DNA from: Pinus tabuliformis | Lineage: Eukaryota > Streptophyta > Pinopsida > Pinales > Pinaceae | DNA: 64,000 nucleotides | Assembly: GCA_031772625.1 (NCBI GenBank) | Contig: CM062813.1 | Location: forward strand, 761,732,720-761,796,719 | Reading direction: 5' to 3' | Shown here: one piece after another, positions 11,512 to 22,799 of the stretch | How the letters are laid out: the number at the start of each line of letters is the position of its first letter | Position numbering within the stretch: the first letter of the stretch is position 1 | Made by a program: the position numbers and the translations under genes | The notes under the pieces: generated by a model | What the model saw: only the letters and a program-made list of their open reading frames with translations | Database searches by the model: none | What the model was told of the DNA's origin: nothing

Positions 11512-14100
11512 TTAGGATATAATCTCAATGAGGTGTTCCCATTCTTCTCCCATTGGATAAGATAAGGTAACTATCTTTTTATAGGTTTGATCCAATTTAG
11601 TGTATTTCAAAAAGGTTGGTTTAAATGTGAACAAAAATCTGATCTCATAACATATAAATAAATCATCAGATAATTTCTCAAGAAGACTTTGACCACTCAA
11701 AGCCCCTTTAATTACAATAAACTTTGACTTATCCTATGCAGCCTTGTTAAGTAATCTTCGATATTCTTCCATAGACATAATTTAGCCTTGTGAATTTTTT
11801 AAAGAAGTTAAACATCTTTTTTGTAGAGCAGAAAAATTCTTGTTAAACTTGTTAACCTAAATCCACGTGTATTTACATTTTTCTTTCATTTTCACCACCA
11901 GGTTATTCTTAGTCATAACCTTTTTTGTTCGTATAATTGAATTACTCTTATCAATAATATGCATTTCTTCTAATTCCTCCTTTTTTTTATAATTGAAAAA
12001 CCTTACAATCTTATCATCCTTATTGGGTTTGTTTCCAAGCTCCTTTTGATTTCATATATTTATCTTTCTACTCGCTCTAAAAATTCCTCTTATTCAACCA
12101 TAATTGCAATTGATGTCCAAACATCAGACATTTAATAAATGATATCCACCCATATTCTTTCTTCATCTTGGCTTAAGAATTGAACACTGTTAGCTTGACC
12201 CAAATTCCATTCTAGCTCTTTTTCTAACCTAGAATTCTTTTGAAGTTCAACAACTAAGGAATTATCTGACTTAAGTTTCTCTTGTTCAAATTTCTCTAAA
12301 TCTCTCTTCAAATTATCAATTTCTTGATTCTTTATGCTCAAAGACAACAATGGATTCATTAATTCCTCTGTTGAAACATACCTTCCAAAGTTTTTTGAGA
12401 TGATGAACCAACTTCATCTTTTACCTTCTTTCTTTCCTTCAACAAAAATTCCACTTGTGATTCTAGGATGTGCATCTTCTTACTCATATCAATAATTAAT
12501 GATAAGAACAATTCTTTCTCTTTCTCCATCTCTCCAATTTCTTGTGTTTGTGGATGCTCAGTAGTTGGAAACTTTAACCTTTTTGCGAAGAGCCTAAATG
12601 TCTACATTTATATTCTTTATCATTTCCTGTGCAACATTGATATCATTAGGAGCTATTCGCATTTTCATAATTATATTCTCCAATGCTTTGATCCTAGTAT
12701 TCTTAGAATGAGATGACTTTTTCTCCATCTTTAACTTAGAAATTGTGTTATTCAATGTATTCTGTAATTTAGACAAATTAATTGTTGAACTGGTTAAAGT
12801 GGAGTAAATCATCTCCCATGTTTGTCTATGGAGATCAATCTAGTCAATCAGATGGATTTTCTTTGTATTAAAAGAAAATATGGAAGTTTTATAATCTTTT
12901 GCTTCTCTAGCCCCTTGGATTTTAGGTTCTAAGAAGGCTAATTGAAATTTCCCCTTCTTAGCATCCAAGGTTGAGAGTAATCTATTTTTTGTAGAAGAAC
13001 CTTGTTTCCAAAATTGACTGTAGGTTATTGATTTCAAAGCTTCATTTTTCCTTTTAATTTCCATAAATTGAGAAAAAATACTTTGATTTCTAGAATAAGA
13101 AGTTTAAGAATACTATCCTGCTATTGTATATAGATTCACTTGACAAAACAACTATAGAAGGTGAATATACATTAGGTGACATAGTTTATGGCATTGCTTC
13201 TTTTGTTTCCCTTACTTTTTGCCTTTTTTATACTGTGAAAGAGGTTCCTTTTGAATCTGAAGTGGAATGTGGAGCATCTTCAATAACCCTCTTGAGTTTT
13301 TTTTTTTTTTTTTACTCAAGAGTAAATGAAACATCAAGTTTTAGAGGTTGCTCTATTTCTTGCTCTTTTGGTAATTCTTTTAGGGTACCCTCCTCCCATA
13401 TTTCTCTATTTTCATATCTTTCTATGTCTAGTCTTGGTGAATGAATATATGGGGTAGAACCCTATAGAAATCTAATACATGAAATATTAGCAATTGGATC
13501 ATAAGTCCAGCTTTGTCCATTTGTAAACTTCATTGTTGAAAAAAAAACTTAACTTCTTTATCGATAGACCTAGTGTTCACAACAAAAGGTCCCACCTCTA
13601 CCTTGAGCTTGAAAATATCCTCTTTCTTTCTTGGAAGAAAGTGCATTTGATCTATGTTAAAACTTTGTCTAATGAATTCAAGTGCAAAAATTTTGATTGG
13701 GAGAAAGACTAGTAAACAATATGGAGGAAGTTCACATCCATACATCCTTATCTCTATAAATCTTTTATACAAATACCATTCTCCTAATTTTTTTTGTTCA
13801 CTAATCTCTAAAGTGTGCTTGACATTAGGTAAAATCCTTAGGAATTCATCACTGTTTAAGATACCTTAAAATACTAATAGAAATTGATCCACAAAGTTTG
13901 AAAAATAAAACTCCTCATAATTTTTCCTAACCAAATATGTCCAATGGAAGACTGACCATAAATTCCCCTGTTTATCCTGCTTTTGAAGTTGTAACTGAGA
14001 GAACTTACTTGACTGATGAAATATGAACAAATACACCAAAACTGATTGATGGTTAAAGGATCTCTCAATTCCAAAGTTCATAAATTGTTCATGAATGGTG
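11512..14100 (-). pseudogene. Fossil copy A of the LTR-embedded ORF family
   Basis: Minus-strand fossil, broken in several places. It is homologous along its length to the ORFs inside the giant Gypsy LTRs at 44129-47659 and 57666-61246. Shared parts in order: a block with GEWYLY, MYGCEL, FALEF and VGPFVVNTR (about 13900-13530), a coiled-coil-like segment with YSTLTS, LQNTLNN and TRIKALE (about 12810-12590), a second K/E-rich helical part, and a C-terminal block ending near EEWEHLI (about 11540). It is clearly more diverged than the two LTR copies are from each other, so it belongs to another subfamily. No LTR ends were recognised around it, so it could be part of a solo LTR or of a decayed element. 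Protein function unknown. Confidence 0.75.
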
Positions 14101-14842
14101 TTTGAGAGAAACTAACTGAAATTGAAGTACACAGAAGGCTTATTTCCTAGAGATAAAGTGGAAAAAAACATAATACCACTTCATCTACAACCTCATCATT
14201 TTCATATCCTAATAAACAACACAACATTGATATGATTTTCCTAGAAATACCTAGGAATATGTGTAAATAGTAAATAGGGTCGTGCTCGGGAATGTTGTCT
14301 CACTATAGTAAAAAGGATTCAATGATGAGAGTTCTTTATTGAGAGCTTAATTTTTTATAAGTTTCCAACATAATTTCACTAGAAAATGGATAAAGTGAAC
14401 TAGGAAAAGAAACATATGGGTTTGTAAAATTGACTCAGAAGTGATATAAAACAAATGATTTTAAATTTTGGAAACAGTGGCTCTCTTACTAAGTAAATAT
14501 ATATCTGAAGTTTGAATGCCACACAAAAAATTCTGGAAAAAGATGGCTTTGTGGAAACAAAAATTGGGGAAGGAAGGATTTCCAAAGGGAAAATTCACCA
14601 CTATGGTCTTGAAACCTTTGAAATGCTAAATTTTTCGAATTCACATTGGGTTTCGACAATATTAGAATCTTGGTCAATTAAAGGAATATCATCATTTTTT
14701 ACTGAAGCGGAGGAAGATGAGGCTTTAGATTGGGTTTTACTCATTTGACTCTAACAACATAAAATTTGAAATGGGAACATATACGATTACCTGTTTTGTT
14801 GACGCAGAAAAAAAATAAACTGATTTTGAAAAGTGATGATGC

Positions 14843-14885
<43 letters not shown>

Positions 14886-14970
14886 TTTGACACTAACTTT
14901 TTCTATGTACATTAGTTTTTAGAATGTTAGTGATTTGCATGTTGATTTTAAAAAGTGTTGATTCTACATC
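14101..14970. other. Intergenic DNA with a (TA)n run
   Basis: Probably includes the N-terminal debris of copy A. A (TA)n microsatellite lies at about 14845-14882. Nothing else recognised. Confidence 0.5.
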
Positions 14971-14984
14971 ATGCCTTTTTTTTA
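14971..14984 (+). repeat. Candidate left terminal inverted repeat
   Basis: ATGCCTTTTTTTTA, exact inverted match to 21595-21608. Further inward the similarity is weak. The T run makes a chance match possible. Confidence 0.3.
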
Positions 14985-15655
14985 AAAGGCTTATTTTTTG
15001 ACTTTAAATTTTCTAATGTATTAATTGTAAATAATTATTTTCTGAATTTAACAATTTTTGAAGTGGTTTTATTCTTCATAATTTTCTTGTTTTTATTTAT
15101 TTATTTTTTTTTTTTTTTGTAGTGAGATCTTTATCTTTTTTCATAGCTAAAGAAGAAGGTCAATATTTTAAAGTCTCGATATTCTACATATTTATATATC
15201 ATTAATTAATTTTTCAATGCACATCAAATAACTGTCTCTAAAAAAGTAATGTTTTTTAACAATTGGCATAAAAGTAAACATTTTGAACATAAATATAAAT
15301 AAAAAGATACACATTTTGATAATTTTTTGCTAGAAATGACATGTCAACATCACAATTATTATAGGAAAATTTTAACAAAAAAATGGTTAAATAATAATTT
15401 TTTTTTTTTATGAATTTCATGTTAAAAAATAATAATAATCACATTTTTTTTTAAATAATGATTCACATAAAAATAAAATCGAAAATCACATAATACAAAT
15501 ATTGGACATATAACAACATTAACTGAATACTTATTCTTCTCGTAAAATATCAAAGTCAAAACATTACAAGTATAACTAATTAATAGTTACAAAAAATGAG
15601 CTTGATTTCCAAGCATAACTTAAATTTAATCAACAATGTCACGTAATCCAAACTC
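14985..15655. other. Non-coding left flank of the candidate transposon
   Basis: AT-rich, with T and A runs. It follows the stop codon of the methyltransferase-like gene in its reading direction. No gene seen. Confidence 0.5.
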
Positions 15656-16515
15656 TTAATCCTCTAGAGTTTCATCATTGTCTTCTTCCACTTCATCTTC
15701 TAATGTATCTTTGATGTCTGCGAATCTCCCAATGTATGTCTTTCCAATTATTCCATCTAATGGTGGTTGAGGTTCTTTTGCCTTTTTTGCCACACGTGAT
15801 TCATTAAAATCCCCTTTCCTCAACCCAATTTCTTGCATTGCATCTGGAAGAAATTGAAGAGCATTAATTCTTTGCTGAATAAATTTGCATTGTATTGGGT
15901 ATTTTTCAATGGCAATGTAATTTCTTCCTTTTTGTAGGCAACATGTTAGTTTTGTACCTAATTATCAAACACAAAAGAAATAATGAAGTAAATTAGTATA
16001 ATGACATATAAATTAAGAAAGAAGATATTGAAATTCAATTCTATATAATAAAACTTACCTGAGCCTGAAAATAAATCCAGAACCCAATCTCCTTCATTTG
16101 AACATAAGTCTATAAGATAGTTAATCAATGACTGTGGTTTTTGATAAATGTTAACTATCTCTCCTTTTTCTTCTTTATCTTCATATGTTATTTTTTTCAC
16201 AACAACATCATAAACCAATACTTGGCTATGATGATTTCCATCTACCTGATTAAGAAGCATAGACTTATAGCTATAATATTTTGTCGAACTATCAATATGG
16301 ATGAACTCAAAATCATTTATAATTGGTTGATCTTCACGATTAAGAACATTTGACTTTTTCCTGTAACGTGAAATAGTAAAAGTTCAATTAATTTGTACAT
16401 AAATTAATTTTTTAACATTAATCAAACATACAATTTCAACGTCTTGCCATGTAATCTGCTCCACAAAATCGCTCCAAGTCTTTTAAAGAACCTCAAAAAT
16501 CCTTGATGTGATGTG
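15656..16515 (-). pseudogene. DNA N4-cytosine/N6-adenine methyltransferase-like gene, C-terminal part, with introns
   Basis: Minus-strand gene for a SAM-dependent DNA methylase of the bacterial N-4/N-6 type. The SAM-binding motif is clear: QKPQSLINYL (motif X-like), GDWVLDLFSGSG, then GTKLTCC and GRNYIAIEKYPIQC (motifs I and II). Two exons can be joined by a GT-AG intron at 15958-16058 (101 bp) that splits the FSGSG|T motif in frame; this is strong evidence of a real gene. A second likely intron is 16361-16431, placing a short upstream exon from 16432. The C-terminus is acidic (EDEVEEDNDETLED) and ends at TAA 15656-15658. In this methylase class the catalytic (D/S)PP(Y/W) motif comes before the SAM motif. 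I did not find it upstream, so the copy is N-terminally incomplete. Gene order and divergent promoter suggest co-expression with the DUF7869 gene. Host gene versus transposon cargo is not settled. Confidence 0.75.
15958..16058 (-). other. Intron in the methyltransferase-like gene
   Basis: On the minus strand it begins GTAAGTTTT and ends GATAATTAG. Joining the exons keeps the frame and completes the FSGSGT motif, supporting real splicing and a eukaryote-adapted gene rather than bacterial contamination. Confidence 0.75.
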
Positions 16516-16551
16516 AGGAATAATGATAATGAGATTTATGATATAGCAGAA

Positions 16552-16754
16552 ATTACAGAATTGTTTTACTGCACGGTGAAGACGACATTAATTTGTTTTT
16601 ATAAAAACTTTAACATATAAATCTTGTTATGGCGATATAGTAATTTATGATAAAGTGAACATTAGGAATTGTTTTACCACATGGTGAATGTGGTATTAAT
16701 TTTTTTATATAAAAACTTAACATATAAATCGTGTTATGGCGATATAGCGATTTA
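16552..16754. repeat. Tandem duplication (~97 bp x2) in the shared upstream region
   Basis: 16552-16648 and 16661-16754 are two copies of one sequence: AGAATTGTTTTACTGCACGG..., a run of A/T, then ACATATAAATC.TGTTATGGCGATATAG. It lies between the two divergent genes, where promoter or transposase-binding sites would be expected. Confidence 0.7.
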
Positions 16755-16920
16755 TTTTAAATGTGTGATAGAAGATATAATAAAAATAAAAATAAATATT
16801 CAATTATCTAGTAAATGCTATATAGTTTAAGTAAAAAAATAATTTAGGTAAAAGATTTAGTTTAAAAGATTAATTTCATAAGAAAAATTTCGTTAAAATT
16901 TTTCAATATATTGTAGAAGA

Positions 16921-17010
16921 AAATTTTGGAGGGAAATACTTGAAACGAAATTTTTGGAGGGAAAACTTTCGGAGAAAATTTTTAGAGGGAAACTTTGGAG
17001 GGAAATTTTC
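16921..17010 (+). promoter_or_regulatory. Clustered TTTGGAGGGAAA motifs upstream of the transposase-like gene
   Basis: Four to five variants of TTTGGAGGGAAA (for example at 16925-16937, 16953-16964 and 16994-17005, with looser copies AGAGGGAAA and GGAGAAAA) occur within 90 bases, ending about 75 bases before ATG 17082. Possible binding-site array; function inferred only from repetition and position. Confidence 0.5.
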
Positions 17011-17081
17011 ATTCTTTAAGCTATATATTATCATTAGGAGAGAGTGAATTTGTATCATTCAACCTCTTTTTTTTGGAAGGC

Positions 17082-20000
17082 ATGGATTCTTTTGATAGTG
17101 AAGTTTCACTTTGTGAAGCATCAACATCTTCGTGGCGTAACAACTCCATTCATATTGATGAATATAATAGAAATTCTTTCACTGTGAATAGAGAGTCAAA
17201 TCTTCCACTTAGTCCTAATCCTAAGGACTATGACAACAACATTGATGAAGGGTGGGATGAAGAATTTTATATAAATAAAGAGTCACGGTTTCCACTTAGT
17301 CCTAATCCTATGGACTATGAGAGCAGCAATGATGAAGAGCATGATGAAGATTTTCAAATAAATAAAGAGTCGTGGTTTCCACTTAGTCCTAATCCTATGG
17401 ACTATGAGAGAAGCAGTGATGAAGAGCATGATGAAGAATTTCAAATGAATAGAGAGTCACGGTTTCCACTTAGTCCTAATCCTATGGACTATGAGAGCAG
17501 CAATGATGAAGAGCATGATGAAGAATTTCAAATAAATAAAGAGTCGCAGTTTCCACTTAGTCCTAATCCTATGGACTATGAGAGCAGCATTGATGAAGAG
17601 CATGATGAAGAATTTCAAATGAATAGAGAGTCATGGTTTCCACTTAGTCCTAATCTTATGGACTATGAGAGGAGCAGAGATGAAGGCCATGATGAAGAAT
17701 TTCCAATAAGTAAAGAGTCACAGTTTCCACTTAGTCGTAATCCTATAGACTAAGATAGCAACAATGATGAAGGACAGGATAAAGAATTTCAAATAAATCG
17801 AGAGTCACATTTTCCACCTAGTCCTAATCCTAAGGACTATGAGAGTAGTAGTGATGAAGGTTAGGATGATTAATTTCCAGTAAGAGAGTCACATTTTGCA
17901 CTAGTCCTAATCCCAAGGACTATGAGAGAAGTAGTGATGAAGGGCAGGATGAAGCACTTAGTCCTAATCATAAGGACTATGAGAGAAGCACTGATGAAGG
18001 GCGGGATGAAGCACTTAGTCCTAATCCTAAGGACTATGAGAGCAGCAGTGACGAAGGGAAAGATGAAGCACTTAGTCCTAATCCTAAGAACTATGAGAGC
18101 AGCAGTGACGAAGGACAAGATGAAGAATTTCTAGTAAGTAAACAGTCACATTTTCCATGTAATCCTAATCCTATGGACTATGAGAGCATCACTGACAATG
18201 CACATGATGAAGAATATCGAATAAACATCTAGTCAAATTTTCCATTTAGTCCTAATTCTAAGGATTATGAGGGTAGCACACAAGAAGGGAAAGATGAAGA
18301 ATATCCTCCAAGTCAATATTTAAAAAGCAAAAATGATCATAGTGAGGATAATATTCCTCATAATAATGATGAAAATGCTTATACAGATGATGAACCAATG
18401 ATGGAGATGTTGCTAGCAAATATTGTATTGAGGAGCAGGAGTGGACCTTTTCCTATCAATCCAAGATGTTCTAGTTATACAAGGGGTAGAGCAAAATATC
18501 TCACAAGAAGAAGTTCTATCAGTGCTCTCATTTCAAGTGAATGTTGTCAAAAGGATTGCTTGAAACATATGGATTTCAAGTTTGCATTGGAGAAAAGGAA
18601 GAGATATTTGTCAATGAATAAAAGCATGAAAAATTCATATTTAGTGGGGTGCATGCAATCTACATTGTCAAATTATGATTACCATATTGGGTCTTTATTT
18701 ATCTATAGAAAGGCTTTCAAAATGTTTCATTTAATGGGTAATTTTTGTCTGTCAGGAATCCAAGAAAATTTGGAAAAGGATCCCACATTTTATTCAGAAG
18801 TACGTCATAAACAATAGTTTGGGTCATTATCAAATACTTGAATGTCAAGGATGAAAGAATTCTTTTCAAAGCATGTAGAGTGTATGCCAAATAAAGAGAC
18901 AATAGATATTCCAGATAATTTCTCAATACAAGAAATCTTCAACTTATACAAAGAATATGCAGAAGGTGCTGAAGGAAATGGTCGATTTATTACATATCAA
19001 TATTTTGTGAAGATATGGAAGACATAATTCATAAATGTCCGTATTCCTAAGAAGAAAAGGATGGGGATTTGCAGTACATGTGCTTCTCTTAAATAAAAAA
19101 GGGATAAATGTGAAGGGCAGAAAGAGGTAAGCATTCATAACATTACTTTTAAAATTGTATGGTCATCAACTATGAAAACGTATTTATTAATGACTTTCTT
19201 TTATGTTGTGTAGATTCCATTGTCAAAGTACTTCAAGAGCATCACGAACAACAAACAAGTGAAAGGAAAAAGTTGTACAAGCATCGAAAGAAGTGTTATG
19301 ATAATCCAAATAAATATTTGGGTTTGATAATTGATGGTATGGACCATAAGAAAACACTTCTACCACATTTTGTTTGCCCACTCAACAATTTACAGGAGGA
19401 AAATTTTATTCAGTATCATTTGGTTGGTTGTATGGTCTTCACTGGGAAAATGTTGCCAAGGGTATACTTCACAGCTCCAAATATTCATAATGATGCAAAT
19501 CTCACAATAACCATAATTCATGATGTGGTTTCTTATTGGTCTGGTAATCTTCCGGAAGTTTTGTATCTACAATTGGACAATACTTGTCATGAAAAAAAAT
19601 CAGTTTGTTTTTGGATATCTAAACATGCTTATTGAATTGAGAATTTTTTAGAAGGTAAAGGTTGGTTTCCTTCTTGTTGGGAAAACTCAGGACCATATTG
19701 ATGATATGTTCAGTCATTTTTCAGTCACATTGAGGAGGAAATATGTTGGGATCTTTCCATCATTAATTGAATGTATTAAGAAATCATACATGCCAAAGCC
19801 TATTTTTGATGTGTTGGAAGAAACTATTGACATGCGAAGGTTTATTTTGGGATCGCATGGTGAGGAGAAATGCATTGAACAACTTAATGACATTAGCTTC
19901 CAACATCAATTTCGTATCAAAAAAATTGATGGGAAAACACTAATATGGGGAAAGAAGTATTCAACTATTGCAGAATGGGCATAGTCATCAGGTTTGGAAT

Positions 20001-20996
20001 TTTTGAAGTTCATTGTTGATCATCCAATATTTACATCAAATATATTTCTATTACAATTAGTTGTTGAAGTTCATAATGCACGCAGGCAGAATAGAGATAT
20101 AAATTATTCTGATTGCCTGGAAGAAATTAAAAAATATATTAGATACACATATGAGTACTTTGATATTGTTGATTCACTTGGGTGGGAGTATTTTTTCAAT
20201 AATCAAAGTGATATCATTTCAAGAACAAAAAATGAAGATATACCTTTGAAAACTCCATTTATTTGGCCACAAAATGTGTCAAATGAACATGAGGAAAGAA
20301 ACATTATTGAACAACAACAATCTCAAGGTATTATTAATTCTTCATAGGTAGAGTAAAGAGAAATTTATATTGGTTCTAGAAGATCTCTTGCACAACGTAA
20401 AGCCATGGAAGACTTTTACAGGGGTTTAGTAACATATATTAAGGAGGGTTGCATGATCACAATGCTAGCAGATGGAGATCCCAATGGCTATCCATTATGG
20501 GTTGCTAAGATTATAAAGGTCATTACAGAAAATGAAGATGTTGCAGGTGTTGAAGTACATTGGTATGCCACAAATACACACCCATTCAATGGTGTGTACA
20601 AGCCAGAGATGGTAGTTGATAAAAAAAATTAGCGGAAAGAGAAAAGGAAAGGGTACAAATATAAATCGGCGTTGCACATACCTCTTAAAATTGGAGGATG
20701 TTGACATACTTGTTTATGACTTCAATTTAACAAAGAGAGGAATTCTTTGCTTCAAGATGATAGAGATTCTGAAGAGGTTGTTACCAGAAGAAACAATGTT
20801 GAGATGGGATTTTGTTGAAACCAGTCATAGATCTAGAAGAATTTTGAAACCTCAAATGGTGGGCATGCATGTGGACTCATATGGGGCACTAGTTAATGAA
20901 AGAGAATAATATGGAACATCTTCATCTGCATCTAGTCATTCATCTGAAGATGTGAATTCTGATGGTGTGCAAGAAAATATGAGTGATTTTGAATAA
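17082..20996 (+). pseudogene. DUF7869-type putative transposase gene with acidic N-terminal repeats
   Basis: Start chosen at ATG 17082 (MDSFDSEVSLCEASTSSW). Parts in order: acidic tandem repeats (17186-18306); a Cys-containing block (CCQKDCLKHMDF...RKRYLSMNK, ~18545-18620); a block with YRKAFKMFHLMG (~18705); a CSTCASLK motif (~19075); then ERKKLYKHRKK and the core domain (GLIIDGMDHKKT, HLVGCMVFTGK, LYLQLDNTCHE, and a decayed counterpart of the VGHTHxDIDQ motif followed by MFSHFSVTLRRKY, ~19320-19760). The C-terminal part has DGDPNGYPLWVAK and VEVHWYATN (~20480-20575), and the gene ends with a Ser/acidic tail at TAA 20994-20996. Asp residues in DGMD and LQLDN suggest a DDE-like fold; that is inference. 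A GT-AG intron may lie at 19127-19213, but the present frame does not join cleanly. Several stops (for example ~17752, ~19025) and frameshifts (~17895, ~19600) make it a pseudogene. Confidence 0.78.
17186..18306 (+). repeat. Coding tandem repeat, 14 units (87-bp units changing to 57-bp units)
   Basis: Units follow the pattern NKES-x-FPLSPNPMDYESS-x-DEEHDEEFQ (29 residues, 87 bp). Units 9-11 (about 17900-18080) lack the KES/FPL part and are 19 residues (57 bp), starting LSPN.KDYE. About 14 units in all. The S-x-DEE pattern looks like casein kinase 2 sites; function unknown. Repeat frame is lost at a 1-base change near 17895, but the DNA repeat continues. Confidence 0.92.
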
Positions 20997-21594
20997 TTGT
21001 CTAAGACATTGATATAACTAATGTTTGCATCGTATCTTGAAATAAAATTTTTGATTTCCATATGATGTTAAATGAAGTTATGAGTCATTTTTATGTTTGT
21101 TGGATTATATGTTTTAATTATGATGAGATTTATTGTTTAAAATATATACAATGAAACAATAACTTAGAGATATAATTTATGTTTCATTCAATCTACAAGT
21201 ATTGACATTTTGATTAATTTAGTCATTCAATTTGTTCATAATGTCATAGTTTAAATGTGTTGAAAACTTAGAGTTTTTTAATTATACGATAAAAAATTTC
21301 CCAATTTTTTTTTATCTTTAATGTTATGGTTGAAAACAATTAGAATTTTAGCGATCTTTAGTGTCATGTTATTATATGTTTAACAACATGGATGAAAACT
21401 GGTGGAATTTAATGTGTTTCAAATCCCATTATTTTATCTTTATCGTCATTACTAAAAAATGTTGAAATTATACCTGGGAAAGAAAAATGTTATTCTACCA
21501 AAAACATTAGTGTGTTTTTTCCTCAAAAACAATTGTTTTTTGCACAAAAAAAATGGTTTTACTGCCATTTTTTAAATATGTTGAAAATTAACCC
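20997..21594. other. Non-coding right flank of the candidate transposon
   Basis: AT-rich; no gene seen. Near 21550-21580 a small palindromic pair AAATGG...CCATTT occurs just inside the candidate terminal repeat. Confidence 0.5.
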
Positions 21595-21608
21595 TAAAAA
21601 AAAGGCAT
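21595..21608 (-). repeat. Candidate right terminal inverted repeat
   Basis: TAAAAAAAAGGCAT, exact complement of 14971-14984. No target duplication is seen (CATC outside left, CGTT outside right). Confidence 0.3.
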
Positions 21609-22110
21609 CGTTCCAGTATACACACCTTTCATTTTTAGCATTGTTTTTCATGTTTTTTGGGGGGTTTTTTGGCTAGAATTCCCATTTTGAGATTATAGTT
21701 CCCGTTTCAAAGTTTACATTGTTCTCTTTCTCGTACTCATAGTTGGAGTATATATGAACATTAATAAGAGAGTGATTAGTAAATTTACCTAGTGATCGAA
21801 AAAGTTGTAGAATATGTGCTTTGATTGTTGGGACTTCGTTACTATGGTTTGTTTCTCTTGACAGAAAAAATGACCCAATGAACAAACGATACAAAACCTT
21901 TCTATCACCATCCATCGCCCTTTTCTTTGAAATTTATGTAATAAAGTACATTTGGTGACAACATCCTTTGACATGATCCCAAACCGTGGTGGTAATGCAA
22001 GGGGGTTAAGGAGGTAAGTAGTTTTTATGAGGATAGGTCTACATTTGATACGAATCTATCATGTAAACTAAAGTTTTTTATGAATACAACTAATGTTGGA
22101 CACCACAACC

Positions 22111-22149
22111 ACCCCCCCCACGTGATAAACATCGTACATGTGGGGGGGT
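22111..22149. repeat. Poly-C/poly-G hairpin
   Basis: ACCCCCCCCACGTG at 22111-22124 pairs with CATGTGGGGGGGT at 22137-22149 around a 12-base loop, one mismatch or wobble. Could be a fold-back element tip or chance. Confidence 0.6.
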
Positions 22150-22328
22150 CCACTTTTGATCCTCATTCGTTGATCTATGCGTGCACATCTACATCATGCA
22201 AAGAACATGTATTATGCCAATGCTTTATTTGCAAAGCTATCCAAACTTTTTGGTAAACCACTTATTTAAGTTTTTATTTAATATATAGTACTTTATAGAA
22301 TATAGGCTATACATTATTTATACAAACT

Positions 22329-22332
<4 letters not shown>

Positions 22333-22408
<76 letters not shown>
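22333..22408. repeat. (TA)n microsatellite
   Basis: About 38 TA units followed by TGTATGTATA variants. Confidence 0.9.
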
Positions 22409-22416
<8 letters not shown>

Positions 22417-22799
22417 ATATGTATGTATAGATTTGGACTATTTTTGGAAAAAATTGTGATAGGAAAATGTTACAACAATCTCCATGATGGCATTAGTTCT
22501 ATCAAGAATACCTATTTCTTCTAACTCCCACTTTGATTTGGTGTTTAGGAATACCTATTTCTTCTAGTGCGCTTTACAAACAAAGCACTTATTAATTTAC
22601 AATAATAAACTTTAGAATTTTAGATTAATACATAACATTTTATTAATATAAAGCTACATATTAATCACACTTAGATGTTCCCAGGCTCTGCACTACAACA
22701 CAACGTAGTGTGAGTCTAGGGCCCCAACACATCACAAGAATCAATCATTAGAAGCACAAATAGAACACACAAATTCTTCAAACTTCTCTTCAATTATTT

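Larger units (their letters stand above)
14971..21608. mobile_element. Candidate DNA transposon carrying a DNA methyltransferase and a DUF7869 transposase-like gene
   Basis: Two divergently oriented genes with a ~570-bp shared upstream region: a methyltransferase-like gene on - (15656 to about 16515) and a DUF7869-type gene on + (17082-20996). They are bracketed by a perfect 14-bp inverted repeat: ATGCCTTTTTTTTA at 14971-14984 and its exact complement at 21595-21608. Eight of the 14 bases are a T run, and no matching target duplication is visible outside, so the ends are tentative. DUF7869 proteins have a DDE-nuclease-like Asp pattern and occur in many repeated copies in mosses, ferns and animals; a transposase role is inference. 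If the pairing is real, this is a transposon coding for its own DNA-modifying enzyme. Both genes are decayed here. Confidence 0.5.

Noticed and set aside
17870-18118. Minus-strand frame with repeated FVTAALIVLRIRTKC
   Set aside because: Antisense shadow of the acidic coding repeat array.
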